Shown one piece after another: positions 7,780-16,447 of a stretch of 64,000 nucleotides of DNA. A model generated the notes under the pieces. The model made no database searches and had not been told where the DNA came from. It was given only the letters and a program-made list of their open reading frames with translations. Position 1 is the first letter of the stretch; every line of letters begins with the position of its first letter. Location of the stretch: positions 248,001 through 312,000 of the forward strand of contig CAXBES010000002.1 of the NCBI GenBank assembly GCA_963974915.1. Direction: 5' to 3'. Made by a program: the position numbers and the translations under genes. Source of the DNA: CAXBES01 sp963974915. GTDB taxonomy: Bacteria; Bacteroidota; Bacteroidia; Flavobacteriales; Flavobacteriaceae.

Positions 7780-10188
7780 TCAATTTAAATTCCTTGTTAT
7801 ATATTGAGTCGCTAAAGTGGTAAACACCACAATGCTTATAGAACTCAAAGGCATTAATATAGCTGCAACTACGGGCATTAAATTTCCTGTTACGGCAAAT
7901 GTTAAACCAACGATGTTATATAGCAACGAAAGGACAAAGCTCCATTTTATTACATTTATACCGCGTTTTGAGATCTTCATAAAGCTAGGGATCACTTTAA
8001 AAGCAGAAGCATCTAAAATTCCATCGCATGCGGGTGAAAAAACATTGATATCCTCAGAAATCACGATTCCCACATCGCTTTGCTTTAAGGCTCCGGCATC
8101 GTTAAGGCCATCGCCCACCATCATCACTTTTCTGCCTTCTGTTTGTAATCGCTTTATAAATTCTAATTTATCCTCCGGTTTTTGATTAAAAAGAAATTTG
8201 GTAGATGCCGGAAGGATACGTCCTAAATGCTCTCGTTCCCCATCGTTATCCCCCGATAAAATAAATAGTGAATTATCCCGTTCCAATTCGGCAAATAACG
8301 CTGCAACTCCGTCCCGGTAATCAGTATCAAAGGCGTAGTAGCCCTTATATTCATTGTTACTACTAACATGAACGGTTGTTTTGTTTTTTGAAAAGGGCTC
8401 CTGACCCAACGGTTCAACATTCTCTACGTAACTTTCGGACCCAATTCTAATTTCCGAATCTTTCAGTTTTGCAGTAATACCCTTACCGGTTTCTTCTTCA
8501 AACTCATCAAGTGTCTGAATATTATTCTTATCAAGTAATTGATATAACGCCCTACTCAAAGGATGATTTGAAGCTCGTAGTGTACTTGTTAATAAGGATT
8601 GTTCTTCCGAAGAAAGAGCTAAACCTTCGTAAGTAATTCTATTTTTTTTGTTTGAAGTAATGGTTCCGGTTTTATCAAAAACCACGGTATCAACCTTCGC
8701 CATTTGTTCAATTATAGACGCCTCTTTTAAGTATAATTTTTTCTTTCCGAAGATCCTTAACAAATTTCCCAGCGTAAATGGCGATGCCAAAGCAATGGCA
8801 CACGGACAAGCAACGATCAAAACTGCAGTAAACACATTAAAAGCTTTAGACGGATCGATGACCAGCCAAATAATTGTTGCAATAAGTGCTACAGAAAGTA
8901 CGCTAATGGTAAATCGCCTGCTAATACTATCGATTAAAGATTGAAATATTGGTTTAGCCCCATTATTAAATATTTCATTACTCCAAAGCTGGGTGAGATA
9001 GCTTTGAGCTACCGGTTTTAATACTTCAACTTCAATTACCCCTGAGAGTTGTTTGCCTCCCGCAAATAATTTATCTCCGCTCTTCTTTTGCACCGGCTCG
9101 GCTTCTCCAGAAACAAAACTGTAATCAATAAGTGCATTTCCTCTTAACAAGATCGTATCTACAGGGATGATTTCGTTATTCCGAATAAGGAGTCGGTCGC
9201 CCTTTACAATCTCATAAACTTCGGTTTGTTCTTCTATTACTTTTTCTTCGGAAGTACGATTTAATCGGGTTACGGCGATAGGGAAATAAGATTTATAATC
9301 TCGCTCAAATGATAAAAAGGCATATGTTTTCTGCTGAAAGAACTTACCGAGCAAAAGGAAAAATACCAATCCCGTCAGGCTGTCAAAAAAACCACTCCCC
9401 CAATCGAAAACAATATCGATCGTACTTCTAATAAATAAAACTGAAACCCCAATAGCGATGGGTACGTCTATATTCAAGATACCACTTCGTAAACCTTTAT
9501 AAGCGGAAACGAAATAATCTCTTGCCGAATAAACAACTACGGGCACCGAGAAAGTGAACATGAGCCATCTAAAAACACTTTTAAATTGAGTAAGCCAAAA
9601 TTCTTCCTCACTTCCAGAGAGATCAAAATACTCGGGAAAGGAAAGAAACATTACGTTTCCAAAGGCAAAGCCGGCAATGCCGAGTTTGTAGATCAAACTT
9701 CGATCGTATTTCTTTTCTTTTTTTGTGGATTGCTCAAGCGAGATATTAGGTTCATACCCTATTCTACTTAATAGTATTACCAGATCTTTTAAACTAGTAT
9801 CCTTTGGATTAAACGTAACTCTAATGGTTTTTTCGGGGAAGTTTACCTGTGAAGATCTAACTGCAGGAGCTAACTTATTTAGGTTTTCAAGCACCCAAAT
9901 ACAAGAACTACAATGAATTGACGGAATTAGAAAGGAAACGATCTGGGTATTTTCGTCACTAAACTCAAGTAATTTCTCAACTATGGATGGGTTTTCTAGA
10001 AAATCGAATTTTTGTGAGTTTTCGGTTGGAGAGATTCCGGGTGTTTTTTCAAGGTCGTAGTAATAAGTTAGATCATTATCATTAAGGATATCATAAACCG
10101 TTTTACAGCCATTACAACAAAAAGATTTTTCCTTATGTTTTATTTCAATATCCAAACAGGGATCACCACAGTGAAAACAGTTTACCAT
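7780..10188 (-). CDS. ccoI: Copper-transporting P1B-type ATPase of the cbb3 locus
   Basis: An 802-residue P-type ATPase. The N-terminus has a Cys-rich segment (CFHCGDPC, then CCNGCKTVYDIL) as in FixI/CcoI, followed by a metal-binding domain with CSSC. The core has the CPC ion-site motif (VACPCAIALASP), the phosphorylation motif DKTGT, and GDGLND. FixI/CcoI-type pumps export copper to the periplasm for cbb3 oxidase assembly. It lies upstream of ccoS in the same direction but has its own FNR-type box at 10250; the box at 7751 sits between the two genes. Confidence 0.92.
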   Translation of the reverse strand: MVNCFHCGDPCLDIEIKHKEKSFCCNGCKTVYDILNDNDLTYYYDLEKTPGISPTENSQKFDFLENPSIVEKLLEFSDENTQIVSFLIPSIHCSSCIWVLENLNKLAPAVRSSQVNFPEKTIRVTFNPKDTSLKDLVILLSRIGYEPNISLEQSTKKEKKYDRSLIYKLGIAGFAFGNVMFLSFPEYFDLSGSEEEFWLTQFKSVFRWLMFTFSVPVVVYSARDYFVSAYKGLRSGILNIDVPIAIGVSVLFIRSTIDIVFDWGSGFFDSLTGLVFFLLLGKFFQQKTYAFLSFERDYKSYFPIAVTRLNRTSEEKVIEEQTEVYEIVKGDRLLIRNNEIIPVDTILLRGNALIDYSFVSGEAEPVQKKSGDKLFAGGKQLSGVIEVEVLKPVAQSYLTQLWSNEIFNNGAKPIFQSLIDSISRRFTISVLSVALIATIIWLVIDPSKAFNVFTAVLIVACPCAIALASPFTLGNLLRIFGKKKLYLKEASIIEQMAKVDTVVFDKTGTITSNKKNRITYEGLALSSEEQSLLTSTLRASNHPLSRALYQLLDKNNIQTLDEFEEETGKGITAKLKDSEIRIGSESYVENVEPLGQEPFSKNKTTVHVSSNNEYKGYYAFDTDYRDGVAALFAELERDNSLFILSGDNDGEREHLGRILPASTKFLFNQKPEDKLEFIKRLQTEGRKVMMVGDGLNDAGALKQSDVGIVISEDINVFSPACDGILDASAFKVIPSFMKISKRGINVIKWSFVLSLLYNIVGLTFAVTGNLMPVVAAILMPLSSISIVVFTTLATQYITRNLN

Positions 10189-10249
10189 CGACCAAAAATT
10201 TGCTCATTATACCTTTGGCAAAGGTCATACTATACATTGGTGCAGCAAA

Positions 10250-10261
10250 TGATAATTATCA
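10250..10261 (-). promoter_or_regulatory. FNR-type box for ccoI
   Basis: TGATAATTATCA is a perfect inverted repeat. A GACCTTTG -7-like box (10219-10226, five of six positions) begins 23 bp downstream on the minus strand. The site overlaps the stop codon of the upstream gene (10259-10261). Confidence 0.75.
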
Positions 10262-11467
10262 GTTTTCCCTGTGACCATTCAGATGAGTAAAAAGTAAAAT
10301 TCCAATTGCAACAGGAAAAAAACAGCTAAACACAAACAGATATGTATAGTAACTTTGAAAAAACGGAATACCAAACCATAATACTATAGCCTTGTAGAAA
10401 ATTAATGCTTCGGTAGTAATAAAAGCAAAAAGGTAAAACCAAAGAAAACTTTTTGGAAGACGAATCAATTTAAAATACTGTAGAAATGCTATTAGGGATG
10501 TAATTACAACTCCTAAGAAAACTAAGTGCAGATAACCAATTATAAAGTCTTTAAGTTGGTAAGCCAAATCTGCCACATAAGGAATTGCAGAAAGTACTTG
10601 CAGTAGTAATTTTGCACAAAGTAGGATTCCGGCAATTTTCAGGAGGTAAAAAACCTTTGGCTCAAATATTATCCTCATTGAGCTAAGTTCATTCCTCAAT
10701 AACAAGTAAAGTTCATAAAAAGCTAAACCTTGCGTGAGCGCTCCAAATAATCCTAATACATAAAAAACCAAAGGTGGACTAAACCAAAGTCCCGAAAGAA
10801 ATGCAGTAAACACTACCCCAATATTTAAAATAATAAAGATTGATCCCAACTTTCTACGGTCAAATTGAAATCCTTTTTCTTCGAGAATAAAAAACAGAAT
10901 ACCTAGTAACGTGATTATAAACCAACCGTTATATTGAAAGTGAAGGTAAAAATAGATCGCTGTTTTATACCATATCGACCCGGTACCCAATGTCGCCATT
11001 ATCACGCCTATAGCCCAGGGACCAATACTGGAAATAACGAGATAGTAAAGAGAGGTTTTTATAAGTTTCCAAGAAAAACGGTTTTTAAATTTAAGTGTAA
11101 CATATTTTAAAGCAAACCATGTAAACCAATACGTAACAATTAAGAACAAAGTTGAAAAAGTAATAGAAAAAAGTGCATAACCCTGTATTGGAAATGTCAC
11201 CAGCATTCCTAGAATACAAAAATTGGATACTAGAAAAATACGTTTGTAAAGTTTTGGCTTCTGTGCTTCGGTAAGGAAGATCTTATAAATTAAAGTCGTC
11301 AATCCCAAATAGATCCAGCCCAGGAGTGCCGTGTGCGAATGCGCATGTAAAATATACTTATAATTTAGAGCAATTGGAGTTACGAAAAAAGATCTAAGCA
11401 ACACGCCCAGTAAAGTGACGATAAAGAAATACACTAGGGCTATGGTAACATGTTTTTTGAGATCCAT
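10259..11467 (-). CDS. Multi-pass membrane protein, haem-copper-oxidase-like histidine motifs, function unknown
   Basis: Start chosen at 11467 (MDLKKHVTIALVYFF), giving 402 residues; the frame stays open up to 11551, but that stretch holds a terminator-like hairpin. About 12 hydrophobic helices are visible. Histidine motifs recall subunit I of haem-copper oxidases or NorB/NnrS-like proteins: HAHSHTALLGW after helix 1, YLHFQYNGWF mid-protein, and GYLHLVFLG near the end. It is flanked by ccoI and ric, which suggests a role in respiration or NO handling. There is no cytochrome c motif. I do not recognise a named family; haem binding is inferred from histidine placement only. Confidence 0.65.
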   Translation of the reverse strand: MDLKKHVTIALVYFFIVTLLGVLLRSFFVTPIALNYKYILHAHSHTALLGWIYLGLTTLIYKIFLTEAQKPKLYKRIFLVSNFCILGMLVTFPIQGYALFSITFSTLFLIVTYWFTWFALKYVTLKFKNRFSWKLIKTSLYYLVISSIGPWAIGVIMATLGTGSIWYKTAIYFYLHFQYNGWFIITLLGILFFILEEKGFQFDRRKLGSIFIILNIGVVFTAFLSGLWFSPPLVFYVLGLFGALTQGLAFYELYLLLRNELSSMRIIFEPKVFYLLKIAGILLCAKLLLQVLSAIPYVADLAYQLKDFIIGYLHLVFLGVVITSLIAFLQYFKLIRLPKSFLWFYLFAFITTEALIFYKAIVLWFGIPFFQSYYTYLFVFSCFFPVAIGILLFTHLNGHREN

Positions 11468-11485
11468 CTGTGGGTTAAAAATAAA

Positions 11486-11543
11486 AAAACAGTCCGAAAT
11501 TAAGCAACATACACTAATGTACTTAAATATTCGGAACTGTTTT
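11486..11543 (-). terminator. Terminator-like hairpin after ric
   Basis: The arms AAAACAGT (11486-11493) and ACTGTTTT (11536-11543) pair, extended inward by CCGAA/TTCGG with one bulged base. The loop is about 31 nt. On the minus strand the stem is followed by a T-rich tract. It lies between ric and the next minus-strand gene. Confidence 0.5.
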
Positions 11544-11585
11544 AAAACCAATCAAAATTGGAGTTGGGGATAAACATGAGGGATT

Positions 11586-12311
11586 CTATTTATTAGCTAA
11601 GGCCTGTTCCAGCTTCAAAGCTTTTGGAAAAAGGATGTTATTCTCCAAATGAACATGTTGGTGCAAATCTTGCTCAAACTCTTCTAATTTTGAATAAAGA
11701 GCCTTATAGGTGTTACACGCCTTTTGAGGAGGAGTGTAATTATTAGTAAGCCATCTAATTTGCCTCATAATTTCTCCGGCCTCTTCATGCTCGGCTTCCA
11801 TCATCTTTATAGGATTTTCTACCGTCCCGAATGGGATCATGGGAACACTTCCATTTTCTCTCTCTGCCGCAACTAGTTTTTTGATAAACGGAAAAAGTAT
11901 TAACTCTTCCTTTTTCATGTGAGCAGCCAACTCCTGTACTACTTTTTTTACCAATAATTCTATTTCATTGAGTTCGGTATAATGATGTCCGTGTACTTGA
12001 TTAACCCTTTCAGAATACTGCAATAAAAGTGTACTGCTTTCAGATACATATGTGTGATGAATATTGATTATATGATCCGCTAAAAAATCTATCTTCCAAT
12101 TATTATAGTCGTTAGTCCTATCCTTTACTACGTCTAGGTTTAGCAGATCTGCCTCCAAAAGGGAAGGGTTAATTTTCGCCTTATCGCATGCTTTTTTAAT
12201 ACTTATCCCGCCACCACAGCAGAAATCTATTCCGTATTTTTTAAAAATGTGTGCTGCTTTTATATTTTCAGTCACTATTTCACCAACGGTTTTTTCTTGA
12301 ATTGTTGTCAT
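11586..12311 (-). CDS. ric: Iron-sulfur cluster repair di-iron protein Ric/YtfE/ScdA
   Basis: Start chosen at 12311 (MTTIQEKTVGEIV), giving 241 residues, the usual size. The N-terminal DUF542/ScdA_N domain has the motif FKKYGIDFCCGGG. The C-terminal hemerythrin-like domain carries the di-iron ligands (HIINIHHTYV, HHYTELNEIE, HMKKEELILFP, EHEEAGEIMR, HQHVHLENNILFP). The family repairs Fe-S clusters damaged by NO or oxidants and may release or reduce NO. An FNR-type box lies 59 bp upstream, consistent with NO/low-oxygen control as in E. coli ytfE. Confidence 0.93.
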   Translation of the reverse strand: MTTIQEKTVGEIVTENIKAAHIFKKYGIDFCCGGGISIKKACDKAKINPSLLEADLLNLDVVKDRTNDYNNWKIDFLADHIINIHHTYVSESSTLLLQYSERVNQVHGHHYTELNEIELLVKKVVQELAAHMKKEELILFPFIKKLVAAERENGSVPMIPFGTVENPIKMMEAEHEEAGEIMRQIRWLTNNYTPPQKACNTYKALYSKLEEFEQDLHQHVHLENNILFPKALKLEQALANK

Positions 12312-12369
12312 TTTCCAAAGATTTAAAATACTACAAGACAAATTTCACAAATACTGAAGTGAATAAATA

Positions 12370-12381
12370 TGATTGAAATCA
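12370..12381 (-). promoter_or_regulatory. FNR-type box for ric
   Basis: TGATTGAAATCA fits TGAY-N4-RTCA. A GAAATTTG -7-like box (12339-12346, five of six positions) begins 23 bp downstream on the minus strand. Confidence 0.65.
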
Positions 12382-12442
12382 CAAACGAAAATTTTTCTGA
12401 CTAAATAAGAAGGACGAAGACTTAGTGGTAGTTCACAGGAAA

Positions 12443-12910
12443 TTAATTTTCCCAAAAAGTATCGTGATACTCTTTTCTTAGCTCCGGTTCTTTGTGAATT
12501 TCATTTATTTTTTGAAGTTGTGCTTCAGTAGCCACCCTTTGTATTTTATTAAAGAGAACTCTTTCCTCGAAACGGATATGAGCTACGAGTTCTTCCTCCA
12601 ATAAACTAAGAGATTTATTCATATCGTCTGCATCATTGAAGAGTCGTTCAATTCTTCTATGTTCTTTTAAAGCTCTAGCAATTAATTTGTCATCATTGTT
12701 TAAAATTGAAAAAACATACTTTTCTTCGGCTTCAAAATGCGGTTTAATTTCTTCCCGGAAAAACCATTGTGCGTAATCGTGAAGTCTTTCAATAGCGATC
12801 TTTTTACTGAATCCTTTGCGAAGCTTCCAGCTAAACAATAAACCAAAATGATGTTGTCTGCTTAGTGGTTGTAAGGCTATATGACGCTTTAATGGTTTTC
12901 TTTCTTTCAT
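12443..12910 (-). CDS. Hemerythrin-like domain protein
   Basis: A 155-residue, mostly helical protein with hemerythrin-type ligands: QPLSRQHHFGLL near the N-terminus, KPHFEAEEKYVF, ALKEHRRIERLF, and AHIRFEERVLF. Such proteins bind a di-iron centre and are often linked to oxygen, NO or Fe-S stress. It starts 14 bp after the stop of the acetyl-CoA hydrolase gene and is probably co-transcribed with it. The nearby ric gene contains the same fold, so a shared role in NO/iron stress is plausible. The substrate is unknown. Confidence 0.8.
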   Translation of the reverse strand: MKERKPLKRHIALQPLSRQHHFGLLFSWKLRKGFSKKIAIERLHDYAQWFFREEIKPHFEAEEKYVFSILNNDDKLIARALKEHRRIERLFNDADDMNKSLSLLEEELVAHIRFEERVLFNKIQRVATEAQLQKINEIHKEPELRKEYHDTFWEN

Positions 12911-12924
12911 AATTCAGTGATAGT

Positions 12925-14202
12925 TCAGTTAAATCTTTTTCTGGCCTCTATTTCCAAGGCTTCACGATGATTTGGATGCGCAATCGAAATAAGTGACTTT
13001 GCTCGTTGTTCCAGGCTCTTTCCGTAGAGATTTACAACACCATATTCTGTCACAACATAATGAACATGAGCTCTTGTAGTAGTTACACTAGCTCCTTGTT
13101 TTAGAAAGGGTGTGATCTTGGAGTAACCTTTTGAAGTCATTGAAGGCATGGCTATTATTGGTTTTCCGCTTTGTGAAAGCGAGGCACCACGAATAAAATC
13201 CATTTGTCCTCCTACGCCTGAATATTGATAAGCACCAATAGAATCTGCACAAACCTGTCCGGTAAGATCGATCTCAATCGCACTATTTATTGCGGTCACT
13301 TTTGGGTTTTGCCTAATAATAGCAGTGTCGTTTGTGTATGCGGCTTCCTTGAAATGAACAATGGGGTTATCATCCACGAAGTCATATAATTTTTGCGTAC
13401 CCATAGCGAAACAGGTGACGATTTTACCGGTCTTTATCTGTTTATCTTCTCCTGTAATAATGCCTTTTTCAACCAGTGGTAAAATTCCATCACTGAACAT
13501 TTCGGTATGAATCCCTAATCTTTTATGATTTGTGAGATTACTTAAAACAGCGTTAGGAATATTCCCTATCCCCATTTGCAGTGTTGCCCCGTCTTCTATT
13601 AATCCGGCTACATTCTGTCCAATCGTTGCCTCAATTGAAGTGGGTTCGGTTATAATTGAAGCATGAATTTGATGATCAACTTCGACCCCATAATTAATAT
13701 TGCTTATATGAATAATTCCATCGCCGTGGGTTCTTGGAACATTTGGATTAATAAGTGCAACTACTTTTTTAGCCGTTTGAATTGCCGGTATAGTTATATC
13801 TACAGATACACCAAGTGAGCAATAGCCATGTTTATCTGGAGGCGACACCTGTATAAAAGCAACATCTAATGGTAAAATGTTTCGTCTAAATAACCAATGG
13901 ATCTCACTTAGAAAAACCGGAATGTAATCTCCTCGATGACTCGCCACACCTTCTCTAACATTTGTACCCACAAAACAACTATTAAGCTTGAAAGCATTAG
14001 AATAAGGAGCACGCGTATACTTAGCATCCCCGTGCGTGTGAATTTGAATTATCTCAACATTTTCAAGCTCTTCATAGCGCTCGCATAAAGCATCGATAAG
14101 AAGATTAGGAGTCATTGCCGCTCCCTGAAAAAATACTCTGTCATTAGATGAAACTAATGAAACGGCTTCTTTTGTAGTAACTAATTGTAAAGTTTTTGTC
14201 AT
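12925..14202 (-). CDS. Acetyl-CoA hydrolase/transferase family protein
   Basis: A 425-residue protein of the CoA-transferase family I type (ACH1/Cat1/4-hydroxybutyrate CoA-transferase group), of full length. Visible features are GAAMTPNLLIDAL near the N-terminus, IGQNVAGLIEDGATLQMGIG in the middle, the catalytic Glu region GIHTEMFSDGI, and the C-terminal TEYGVVNLYGKSLEQRA. These enzymes move CoA between acetyl-CoA and other short acids, or hydrolyse acetyl-CoA. The exact substrate cannot be read. It follows the thioredoxin-like gene by 22 bp. Confidence 0.88.
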   Translation of the reverse strand: MTKTLQLVTTKEAVSLVSSNDRVFFQGAAMTPNLLIDALCERYEELENVEIIQIHTHGDAKYTRAPYSNAFKLNSCFVGTNVREGVASHRGDYIPVFLSEIHWLFRRNILPLDVAFIQVSPPDKHGYCSLGVSVDITIPAIQTAKKVVALINPNVPRTHGDGIIHISNINYGVEVDHQIHASIITEPTSIEATIGQNVAGLIEDGATLQMGIGNIPNAVLSNLTNHKRLGIHTEMFSDGILPLVEKGIITGEDKQIKTGKIVTCFAMGTQKLYDFVDDNPIVHFKEAAYTNDTAIIRQNPKVTAINSAIEIDLTGQVCADSIGAYQYSGVGGQMDFIRGASLSQSGKPIIAMPSMTSKGYSKITPFLKQGASVTTTRAHVHYVVTEYGVVNLYGKSLEQRAKSLISIAHPNHREALEIEARKRFN

Positions 14203-14224
14203 ATCTTAAATTAAAAGGGAAAAA

Positions 14225-14845
14225 TTATTCTGAAACTTTCTCAGTCTCAATTGAAGTTCTCACCAACTTAACCAAATCGTCAACAATAGCGATCCCCTTA
14301 TCATTATTATACCATACTTGAAGATCCTTTTTAAACTCCGCATCGAGCATACCATGATTTTTTTTATAGGTGTTTACCAGTTCAGTCGCCTTTGCCGACC
14401 TTGGGCCCCAGCTACCTATTACTTCAAGATCTTTATCCAAAATGATCAGTTTTGGGATTGATTTTGATCCATTGGTGAGGAACTCGTTCATCAAGCCTTC
14501 ATTTTCGTCCCGTAGCACGAGTTTGAGATCAATATTGGGGTTTAAGGCTGCAATTTTATTTAAAAAAGGAAGCGATTGTGCGGCATCACCACACCATGGT
14601 TCTGTAATTACCAACCATGTTTGTGGACGAATTGGCGCCTTAAAAATAGCTTCAGCCTTCTTTGCCAGAGTTGCCGTTTTATCTAACCTTTTAGACCTGC
14701 TCCAGTTTAACTTTGTAAAATCAATTTTTTCAGGAGTTTGTTCCTTGCCTGTGGTTCTGCCTTCTTCAACCAATTGTTTGAAGAGCATATTATACTCAGT
14801 ATAGGTAAGTCCTTTTTGCACATAATCCTTTAGATCAATATTCAT
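14225..14845 (-). CDS. Thioredoxin-like protein with a single active-site Cys
   Basis: A 206-residue protein with a thioredoxin fold: the WLVITEPWCGDAAQSLP motif holds Cys where CxxC would be, but the second Cys is replaced (WCGDA). The later KSIPKLIILD matches the cis-proline strand. This form is a common Bacteroidota thioredoxin family protein of unknown partner. A classical disulfide reductase cycle is unlikely without the second Cys; it may act in thiol transfer or as a holdase. It heads the small operon with the CoA-transferase and hemerythrin genes. No FNR-type box was found upstream. Confidence 0.8.
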   Translation of the reverse strand: MNIDLKDYVQKGLTYTEYNMLFKQLVEEGRTTGKEQTPEKIDFTKLNWSRSKRLDKTATLAKKAEAIFKAPIRPQTWLVITEPWCGDAAQSLPFLNKIAALNPNIDLKLVLRDENEGLMNEFLTNGSKSIPKLIILDKDLEVIGSWGPRSAKATELVNTYKKNHGMLDAEFKKDLQVWYNNDKGIAIVDDLVKLVRTSIETEKVSE

Positions 14846-14961
14846 AAATCATCTTTTTAAAGTTCTTCATTAGTTGTAAAAAGAATTGAATCCTTACTCT
14901 TGAGGTAGGGTAGCAATTAATGTCAATTTCAATCTTTTCTTCGGAAACATCTTCAGAAGGA

Positions 14962-15744
14962 TTAAAAATCTTTTCTTTTTGCTTTTGCTTTTATGAGCCA
15001 CACCGGAAATACAACCCATGAGATTAACATGATCCCCGAAATGATGATTCCGTAGTTAGTTCCGAAGAATTTCTGAAAAACCGCTCCGGTATATCCTAAC
15101 AATGCCGAAATATCTAGTTTTAATAAAATAAGGACCCTTGATAAGTCTATTGGATTCGCCATGGTGCTTACCAACGAAAATGTATCTAACGGATATTCTT
15201 CGAAAGCGATCAATGACATTAAGAAGAGTCCGTCGTAAATCACGGCCATAAACAACCAAAGTAAGATCGCATAACCAAAGCCTTTAATTTTGTTTTCATT
15301 AAAAAGGGCAATATTAAAGGCTAATGCCGTGAAAATAAAGGTAAGAAAAGAGCCGGTTACCAGCAGTAGTGAAAAATCCCAAATTGCTGAAGATTTAAAA
15401 ATTCCGTAGAGCATAAAAGGTAAGCCTAGTCCTACTATCAAACTTAATGAGAGTGAGAGTGCAACGCCAAAATACTGTCCTAAAAAGATAGATGATCTTT
15501 TCACCGGTTGTGCCAAGAGCAATTCGGTAAATTCTTTCGAATTGTAATAGTACATCACGCCAAATATTGTTCCAATGAGCGGTACCAGAATTATGATCAC
15601 ATTCATCAACGTTATAACCGCCTTAGAAAGATCATTGTTAAGAAACAATAAGACCGATCCCAATAAAAGATAAAAGGCAAAATAGACGTAACTCCATCTA
15701 CTTCTAATAAGGTCGTAACAACTATATTTAAGTATTTTAATCAT
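14962..15744 (-). CDS. nosY: NosY, ABC permease of the nos maturation system
   Basis: A 260-residue polytopic ABC-2 type permease with six hydrophobic helices and the motif YYNSKEFTELLLAQPVKRSS, typical of NosY. NosDFY is required for maturation of the copper sites of nitrous oxide reductase. It overlaps nosF by 8 bp and ends the nos operon. Confidence 0.9.
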   Translation of the reverse strand: MIKILKYSCYDLIRSRWSYVYFAFYLLLGSVLLFLNNDLSKAVITLMNVIIILVPLIGTIFGVMYYYNSKEFTELLLAQPVKRSSIFLGQYFGVALSLSLSLIVGLGLPFMLYGIFKSSAIWDFSLLLVTGSFLTFIFTALAFNIALFNENKIKGFGYAILLWLFMAVIYDGLFLMSLIAFEEYPLDTFSLVSTMANPIDLSRVLILLKLDISALLGYTGAVFQKFFGTNYGIIISGIMLISWVVFPVWLIKAKAKRKDF

Positions 15745-16447
15745 AGCTTTGTTGTAGAATTGATGCTATCGCATGTTCAAAATCGGGTTGTTTCGTCTTC
15801 GTTTTCAGCTCGGTAATACTACCTTTAAAATAAATTTTTCCTTCGAGAAGAAAGACAATATCATTTGCCACCTGCTCTACGAAATTCATAATATGCGATG
15901 TGATCAATATCGTTTTTCCTTTTTCCTTTTCAGAAGTAATTAGATCCTTAAGCCTAATTAGGGAAATAGGATCTAAGCCGGAGGTAGGTTCGTCCAGAAT
16001 AAGCAGTGGATTATCGCACATAAACGTGAGAACGATATTCACTTTTTGTTTGGTTCCCCCGGAGAGATTCCCTAGCTTCTTCTTTAAAAAGGGTTCAAGT
16101 TTGAAAAGTTCAATAAGTTGATCGTCCTTGGCGTTACTAGAAGATCGAAGGTCTTTTATCATCCCTATAAGTTCTGAAACGGTAAGATTTGTAGGAAAAT
16201 TTGCAATTTGCGGTAAGTATCCAATTTCATTTCTGTATTTCCATTCCCTCTTTATCACCGTATCATTCAGCTTTATGATTCCGGAATCCGGAATGACCAT
16301 CCCTAAAATACTTTTTATAAGTGTCGTTTTTCCGGAGCCATTTGGACCCAGAATCGCGAAGATTCCACCAGATTCGATCTTCAGATCGATTCCTTGAAGT
16401 ACTTTATTCTTACCAAAGGACTTATGAAGGTCTATTACTTCAATCAT
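15737..16447 (-). CDS. nosF: NosF, ABC ATPase of the nos maturation system
   Basis: A 236-residue ABC ATPase with Walker A GPNGSGKTT, a Q-loop in the YLPQIANFP region, signature LSGGTKQK, Walker B LLILDEPTSGLDP and a switch histidine in ITSH. Its place between nosD and nosY, overlapping both by 8 bp, marks it as NosF, which energises NosY. Confidence 0.92.
   Translation of the reverse strand: MIEVIDLHKSFGKNKVLQGIDLKIESGGIFAILGPNGSGKTTLIKSILGMVIPDSGIIKLNDTVIKREWKYRNEIGYLPQIANFPTNLTVSELIGMIKDLRSSSNAKDDQLIELFKLEPFLKKKLGNLSGGTKQKVNIVLTFMCDNPLLILDEPTSGLDPISLIRLKDLITSEKEKGKTILITSHIMNFVEQVANDIVFLLEGKIYFKGSITELKTKTKQPDFEHAIASILQQSYD

Noticed and set aside
7817..8185. 122-codon frame on the plus strand
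   Set aside because: It lies antisense inside the copper ATPase gene, which has all catalytic motifs in the other strand; it is a shadow frame.
11468..11551. N-terminal extension of the 10259 protein up to 11551
   Set aside because: The extension overlaps a terminator-like hairpin of the upstream gene, and MDLKKH at 11467 gives a sensible membrane protein start.
14370..14804. 144-codon plus-strand frame
   Set aside because: It is antisense to the thioredoxin-like gene and shows no domain or signal features.
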